A stretch of DNA of 18,301 bases from Victivallales bacterium (lineage in GTDB: Bacteria; Verrucomicrobiota; Lentisphaeria; Victivallales; UBA1829), in the NCBI GenBank assembly GCA_016285335.1, contig JAEEQO010000036.1, positions 1 through 18,301 of the forward strand, given 5' to 3'. A program made the translations under genes and the position numbers. The notes beneath the pieces were generated by a model. That model had not been told where the DNA came from and did not search any database. It saw only the letters and a list, made by a program, of their open reading frames with translations. Below are positions 14,676 to 18,301 of this stretch, piece after piece (within the stretch, counting starts at the first letter, position 1; every line of letters begins with the position of its first letter).

Positions 14676-15950
14676 TTACGGCTGGATGTCGTATCCCACG
14701 CCCATGTGAACGGTCCTGGGGATGCCGTTCTCGACCAGCGGCAGATAATAGAAACCGTTAGGCAGTTTCCGCACGTCCTCCTGGCTTTCTACGTCGATCA
14801 TCATTTCTCTGAGCGTGCGCAGGTAGAACTTCAGTTCCGTGTCGTCTTCCGGGGCGGGAAACGCGGGCGCGAGGCCGTCCGGCATCGGCTCCAGCCAGAG
14901 TTCGTTCGGGCGGATGAACGCCACGACCCGGCGGTGGCGGACGCGGAGGATCTGCAGGCACATGGACGTTAGGAAAATACTCTCGGCCGCTTTTTCGTTC
15001 GTGAACCCCTCCGGAATCCGAATCATCGGGGGAATTTGAAACACGAAGCGCTCATATCCGGCGGGGATCCCGTCTCTGATGTCGTCCGCTGTCAGGACCG
15101 GCCGCGACAGCCAGTCCTTCCGCAGCAGGACCGTCTTCAGCTGGGCATCGGGGCAGGGCACGGCCTCCGTGAACTTCGGATAGGCGTTCAGGATCTGCGA
15201 ACGGCGTTTCGGCCAGGTCTCCTTGAGATGCCGAGCCGTCCGGCGGACTTCGTCGAAATAGAACTTCTCCGCCTCGTCGTCCGAATCCGCCGCGCCGACG
15301 GCCCGGGTGGCGTGAAGCATCTGCGCGCGGTTCAGCCCGGCGCGGAGCGTGACGACGCACCGGCTCATGACCTTGCGGTCCGCGGCTGTGAGCTTGCACG
15401 GACGGCTTATTTCGATCAGATCGACCAGCGCAAATGCGTGTTTATCCGGGTCGTACAGGATGTTGCCGAAATGCAGATCGCGGTGCAGGAATCCGGCGTC
15501 GAAGAACTTCCGCAGGTATGCCGTGACTTCCGATACGAACATGTCCGGGCTTTCGCCGCCGCACACGATGTGCGTGTAGTAATATTCATCCACGGAATCG
15601 CAGCCGGGCAGGGCGCGCGTGACCAGCACGTTCGTGCCGCCGAGCCGCCCCCAGCCGAGGCATTCCACCGCCGGGATGCCCGCCGCCGCCAGACTCCGCC
15701 CGATTTCGTATTCCTGCCGAGCCTTCGGGCGCAAACTGTTCCGCAGCGAGGTCAGGAAATTGGTTCCGAACTCGAATTTCAGGAAGAAGTCTCCGCAATG
15801 GTACACCGCCCGCACGGACGAGCGTTTCACGAGCTCGCCGCTCTTCAGGTCCAGCGTGCGCACGGCGTCCGCGACCGGGGCGTCCGGGATGTGCCATTCC
15901 CATTTCGGGGAACTCAGGATGTCGTGAGGGAAGGGGACTGTGTTTTTCAT
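14676..15950 (-). CDS. WaaP/Kdo-kinase-like protein (lipopolysaccharide kinase family) with long C-terminal extension
   Basis: A 424-residue protein whose first 240 residues look like the lipopolysaccharide kinase (Kdo/WaaP, RIO-related) fold. Such enzymes phosphorylate sugars of the LPS core at the cytoplasmic side of the inner membrane. Visible kinase features are FFLKFE with the likely ATP-binding K58, a possible alphaC Glu in RQEYEI (E80 or E82), the catalytic loop HRDLHFGNIL (H156, D158, N163), and LVDL with metal-binding D177 in place of the usual DFG. Roughly residues 250-424 have no family I recognise; typical WaaP proteins are about 240-270 residues. There is no signal peptide or membrane segment. 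The ATG at 15950 has no strong Shine-Dalgarno site, so initiation may be weak. Its substrate could be an LPS sugar or another small molecule, since aminoglycoside-phosphotransferase-like folds share these motifs. Confidence 0.7.
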   Translation of the reverse strand: MKNTVPFPHDILSSPKWEWHIPDAPVADAVRTLDLKSGELVKRSSVRAVYHCGDFFLKFEFGTNFLTSLRNSLRPKARQEYEIGRSLAAAGIPAVECLGWGRLGGTNVLVTRALPGCDSVDEYYYTHIVCGGESPDMFVSEVTAYLRKFFDAGFLHRDLHFGNILYDPDKHAFALVDLIEISRPCKLTAADRKVMSRCVVTLRAGLNRAQMLHATRAVGAADSDDEAEKFYFDEVRRTARHLKETWPKRRSQILNAYPKFTEAVPCPDAQLKTVLLRKDWLSRPVLTADDIRDGIPAGYERFVFQIPPMIRIPEGFTNEKAAESIFLTSMCLQILRVRHRRVVAFIRPNELWLEPMPDGLAPAFPAPEDDTELKFYLRTLREMMIDVESQEDVRKLPNGFYYLPLVENGIPRTVHMGVGYDIQP

Positions 15951-15960
15951 GCGTTTACCA

Positions 15961-15978
15961 TTTTGAATTTGTTCAAAA
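15961..15978. repeat. Inverted repeat at the predicted kinase transcription start
   Basis: TTTTGAA (15961-15967) and TTCAAAA (15972-15978) are perfect reverse complements around a 4-bp spacer. The palindrome overlaps the predicted +1 of the minus-strand promoter, a common operator position. The AT-rich composition makes chance occurrence possible. Confidence 0.4.
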
Positions 15979-15980
15979 AT

Positions 15981-16008
15981 ACTATAGCGCGGGAACGGAA
16001 AATATCAA
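15981..16008 (-). promoter_or_regulatory. Predicted sigma70-type promoter of the kinase-like gene
   Basis: On the minus strand, TTGATA (16008-16003) is followed after 16 bp by TATAGT (15986-15981). The start point would be near 15974, only about 24 nt before the ATG. A 7-bp inverted repeat sits at that start point, and a direct repeat covers the -35 box (see separate entries), suggesting regulation. Confidence 0.6.
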
Positions 16009-16028
16009 GCGGGGAACGGCAAATATCA
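15991..16028. repeat. Two 17-bp direct repeats, 21 bp apart, over the kinase promoter
   Basis: GGGAACGGAAAATATCA (15991-16007) and GGGAACGGCAAATATCA (16012-16028) match at 16 of 17 positions with a 21-bp period, two helical turns. The left copy fills the spacer and most of the -35 hexamer of the kinase promoter; the right copy lies upstream of it. The arrangement suggests paired binding sites for one regulator on the same DNA face. Confidence 0.6.
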
Positions 16029-16081
16029 TCATCGGCAAACGATTGATTGTCTTTTTTTGTAAATATTTCATTGTTTCCCGT

Positions 16082-16109
16082 TTGCATTTCGGAAAAGACG
16101 TGATATAGT
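16082..16109 (+). promoter_or_regulatory. Predicted extended -10 promoter of the 312-aa protein gene
   Basis: TTGCAT (16082-16087) and TATAGT (16104-16109) are 16 bp apart, and TGA directly before the -10 gives an extended -10. The leader to the ATG at 16187 would be about 70 nt. It is divergent from the kinase promoter, about 75 bp away. Confidence 0.5.
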
Positions 16110-16173
16110 AGGATTAAAACGTAATCTGCGCCGCCGGAAATCATCCTGTGCGCGGCATCGAATCCTCCTCGCG

Positions 16174-16179
16174 AAAGGA
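16174..16179 (+). promoter_or_regulatory. Shine-Dalgarno site fixing the start at 16187
   Basis: AAAGGA at 16174-16179 lies 7 bp before the ATG at 16187. The frame is also open to a GTG at 16148, but that codon has no such site and the extra 13 residues look like untranslated leader. Confidence 0.7.
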
Positions 16180-16186
16180 CGAAACC

Positions 16187-17125
16187 ATGTTCTTCTTCGG
16201 CACGAAAAAAGACAAAAACTATTTCATCGCGCAGAAACTTTTCGATATTCTGGCGGAGGCCGCCCCGGAGGGGCTGAAAGAGAAGATCGTGCTGCATAAA
16301 GACATGATGAAAAAGGCGAAGGGCGGGCACTTTTTCAACACCGATTATTCGCTGATCTTTTCGTACAAAATGGTGTACCACGGCGAACCGTTCCTTGAGA
16401 TCGGCACGCCGTTCATGGACCTGCCGCTCGCGTCCGTCCGGCTGAAGCGGGGCGAACAGGAGTTTTTCGCCGACTTCTTCTTCAACTCGAAAGGCGTAAT
16501 CTTCGCCGTGATGTTCTCGAAGTTCCCGGCGGACGACCAGTTCGAAGCCGTCGGCGTGGACTTTTATCCGCACATCCTGAACTGGGCGAAAAATGGCGGA
16601 GACGATACGTCGAAGGAGGCGTTCCGCATCTCCGACAAGCTCGTCTCCATCCTCGGCAAAAAATGCGATATCGAATATGTCCCGTACGAAGACGACGATT
16701 TCGAGAATAAATCCGAGCTGGAATTCGAGGCGGCTGTGAAGGAGGAGTTCCGGCAGGACTGGGCGCGGTTCCTCCATGCGGAGATGCCGGAAGACTGGCT
16801 GGAATTCAGCAAATACTTCTCCTACTTCGAATGGGACGAGGGGGAGTATGTGGCCATTTTCGGGTACGGCAGGGGCCTGGATTTCGTCAACCTGGACGAC
16901 GGGACCGCGTGGTATATCGTCGCGAGGTTCTTCAACGAGGAATCCAGCATCAACGAATCCTTCGTGCTGGCGGCCGCCGACCCGTCGAAGCAGGGCACGC
17001 TGTACTACTTGCCGGATCACGACGTCGGCGCGGCGGGGCTGATCCCGATCGGGAACGACCTGTTCGGATTCCTGCGCAAGACGGGCGACCCGAAGTTCCT
17101 GAAGTCGCTGGAACGCGAGTCGTGA
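16187..17125 (+). CDS. Uncharacterised 312-residue soluble protein
   Basis: I do not recognise this protein. It has no signal peptide or membrane segment and is acidic and rich in aromatic residues, so a cytoplasmic location is likely. The N-terminal half (residues 1 to about 160) mixes predicted helices and strands around FFNTDYSLIFSYKMVYHGEPFLEIGT and VGVDFYPHILNWAKN. A charged stretch, YEDDDFENKSELEFEAAVKE, links it to a second half containing MPEDWLEFSKYF and GLIPIGNDLFGFL. The spacing of the last two motifs faintly recalls SMI1/KNR4 (SUKH) proteins, which often serve as immunity proteins, but the match is too weak to name. The start is set by the Shine-Dalgarno site at 16174. It is divergent from the kinase-like gene and followed by a hairpin terminator and a separate promoter for the next gene. 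Confidence 0.75.
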   Translation: MFFFGTKKDKNYFIAQKLFDILAEAAPEGLKEKIVLHKDMMKKAKGGHFFNTDYSLIFSYKMVYHGEPFLEIGTPFMDLPLASVRLKRGEQEFFADFFFNSKGVIFAVMFSKFPADDQFEAVGVDFYPHILNWAKNGGDDTSKEAFRISDKLVSILGKKCDIEYVPYEDDDFENKSELEFEAAVKEEFRQDWARFLHAEMPEDWLEFSKYFSYFEWDEGEYVAIFGYGRGLDFVNLDDGTAWYIVARFFNEESSINESFVLAAADPSKQGTLYYLPDHDVGAAGLIPIGNDLFGFLRKTGDPKFLKSLERES

Positions 17126-17173
17126 TCCAATCCCCGTTTCCTTCAGAAACAGCCCGGAAGAACAATAGAGGAT

Positions 17174-17220
17174 AAAAAGGACGGGAAGACGCCCCGGATG
17201 GCATTCCCATGCCCTTTTTT
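17174..17220 (+). terminator. Terminator-like hairpin after the 312-aa protein gene
   Basis: A long imperfect stem pairs AAAAAGG (17174-17180) with CCTTTTT (17213-17219) and GGGAA (17183-17187) with TTCCC (17204-17208). Alternatively a compact GGCAT/ATGCC hairpin (17200-17213) precedes the run of six T. Flanking A and T runs would allow termination in both directions. It lies about 50-95 bp past the stop codon. Confidence 0.65.
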
Positions 17221-17255
17221 GCGCCGGATTTTCTTGTAATGTCGGCGGAATGCTC

Positions 17256-17283
17256 TTGATTTTTCCTGTGTGCGGTGTATAAT
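17256..17283 (+). promoter_or_regulatory. Predicted sigma70 promoter of the second repeat-protein gene
   Basis: TTGATT (17256-17261) is separated by 16 bp from a perfect TATAAT (17278-17283). The predicted start near 17290 leaves a leader of about 45 nt that contains the AGAGG site before the ATG at 17336. Confidence 0.7.
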
Positions 17284-17335
17284 ATTTGGTTACAGAAAAA
17301 ACAAACAGCGTGTTTGAACAGAAAGAGGCGAAAAC

Positions 17336-18301
17336 ATGGCTTACATCATCTCCAGCGGCATCACAAGCGACTCTCTTGCCATCACCGAGAGCGAAACGCT
17401 GATCGTCAGCGACGGCGGCCAGGCGAACAACACCACGGTCAAATCCGGCGGCAGTCTTTTGGTATCTTCCGGCGGCATCGCGAACATCACATTTGTCGAA
17501 GAAGCCACGCTGAAGGTTCACAGCGGCGGCATGGCGAGCCAGACCAAGCTCGACGGCACGGAGGAAAGCCGCGCGATCATGCAGATCGAGGCAGGCGGCG
17601 TCGCGGACGTCATCCTGGTCAACGCATACTCGAATTTGTCTGTTTTGTCCGGCGGCAAGGCCACGGACGTCGTCTGGACCCCGTGCGTCGGACATGTCAC
17701 CATCGAAGACGGGGCAGACGTCGCCATCTTCAGCAAGTACTCGGGCGTCTATTACGGGAACGGGCATGCGCTGCTCTCCAGCGCCGCGCTGATCGAAAGC
17801 CAGACGGTCGGGGCCGGCTTCGAGATGTACGTCTTTGACGGCGGCATGGTCCGCCAGACCGTCATCACCCCCCGCGGCGAGGTCCGGATCAGCGGCGGGC
17901 GTGCGGACAACACCACGCTCAACGGCGACGGCAAGCTTGCGATTGCCGGCGGCGTCGCCACGCGCATCACGAACCGCGGCGGCACCGTCGAAGTCTCCTC
18001 CGGCGGTGTCCTGACCAGCGCCACCACCACGGATAACGGACATGTCCGGGTCTCCTCCGGCGGCATCGCGTACAATCCCATCGCGTCCGACTCCGTCATC
18101 AATGTCTCCTCCGGCGGCACGGTGAGCGGGTTCACGCTCCGGGGCGCAGGCGCTCTTTATGGCGCCACGGAAGCCCGGCTGACCGGACGGATGATCCTCT
18201 CCGACGAAGCATACGTCTATCTGGAGCACAACGCGGTCGTCGACTTCAACCTCAGCATGCTCACCCCCGGCGCCGCGGTCCGCATCAACAACTTCCAGCT
18301 G
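17336..18301 (+). CDS. Strand-loop-strand (AIDA-like) repeat protein, N-terminal part (3' truncated by window edge)
   Basis: The frame is open from ATG 17336 to the last base, 322 codons without a stop, so the gene continues to the right. AGAGG (17324-17328), 7 bp upstream, supports the start. The protein opens MAYIISSGITSDSLAITESE without a signal peptide, then runs as short repeats of about 20 residues ending in Gly-Gly turns: VSDGG, VKSGG, VSSGG, VHSGG, IEAGG, VLSGG, VFDGG, ISGG, IAGG, then more VSSGG units. These match autotransporter-passenger strand-loop-strand repeats expected to form a beta-helix. The last visible part (NAVVDFNLSMLTPG and beyond) parallels the giant protein's second repeat block, where ALEFDLSVL is followed by a NDFSAI segment, so VNSEW-type modules may follow outside the window. 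A surface or secreted structural role is inferred. Confidence 0.85.
   Translation, partial: MAYIISSGITSDSLAITESETLIVSDGGQANNTTVKSGGSLLVSSGGIANITFVEEATLKVHSGGMASQTKLDGTEESRAIMQIEAGGVADVILVNAYSNLSVLSGGKATDVVWTPCVGHVTIEDGADVAIFSKYSGVYYGNGHALLSSAALIESQTVGAGFEMYVFDGGMVRQTVITPRGEVRISGGRADNTTLNGDGKLAIAGGVATRITNRGGTVEVSSGGVLTSATTTDNGHVRVSSGGIAYNPIASDSVINVSSGGTVSGFTLRGAGALYGATEARLTGRMILSDEAYVYLEHNAVVDFNLSMLTPGAAVRINNFQL

Noticed and set aside
15947..18229. A minus-strand open frame of 760 codons across the right end
   Set aside because: It runs antisense through two supported plus-strand genes and two intergenic regions with promoters and a terminator. Its translation has no domain-like sequence.

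Overview
This GC-rich window, dense in coding sequence, looks like an accessory, cell-surface-oriented region of a Gram-negative-type bacterium. A MacB-type permease, a WaaP-like (Kdo/RIO) kinase, a secreted GH43-like glycosidase with Gly-rich low-complexity sequence, and very large strand-loop-strand repeat proteins together suggest the PVC group, most likely a Lentisphaerota (Victivallis-like) member. That placement is inferred from protein style; no marker gene is present.

Layout from left to right. (1) Positions 1-1004, plus strand: the C-terminal part of a MacB/FtsX-type ABC transporter permease, cut by the left edge and followed by a clear rho-independent terminator. (2) Positions 1420-3846, plus strand: an 808-residue exported GH43-like protein with a discoidin-like domain that is split by about 100 residues of Gly/Ala/Met/Phe-rich sequence. 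It has its own promoter and a terminator. (3) Positions 4242-14405, minus strand: one uninterrupted 3387-codon gene for a giant repeat protein. It holds two blocks of AIDA/autotransporter-like strand-loop-strand repeats, eleven VNSEW-headed modules (six in a regular tandem of about 184 residues), three C-terminal GWNNYVYDKK modules of about 174 residues and an acidic Pro-rich tail. I see no signal peptide and no beta-barrel. A terminator follows it and an extended -10 promoter precedes it. (4) Positions 14676-15950, minus strand: a WaaP/Kdo-kinase-like protein with an HRDLHFGN catalytic loop and a long extra C-terminal part. (5) Positions 16187-17125, plus strand, divergent: a 312-residue protein I do not recognise. 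(6) Positions 17336-18301, plus strand, running off the right edge: the N-terminal 322 residues of a second strand-loop-strand repeat protein whose start resembles that of the giant protein.

As a whole, the region reads as envelope and surface functions: export, glycan cleavage and binding, possible phosphorylation of lipopolysaccharide sugars, and two long fibrous repeat proteins. No mobile element, CRISPR array, tRNA or rRNA was seen. The main novelty candidates are the giant protein's module set and its unexplained secretion route. The 21-bp-spaced direct repeats that overlap the kinase promoter are a further regulatory candidate.
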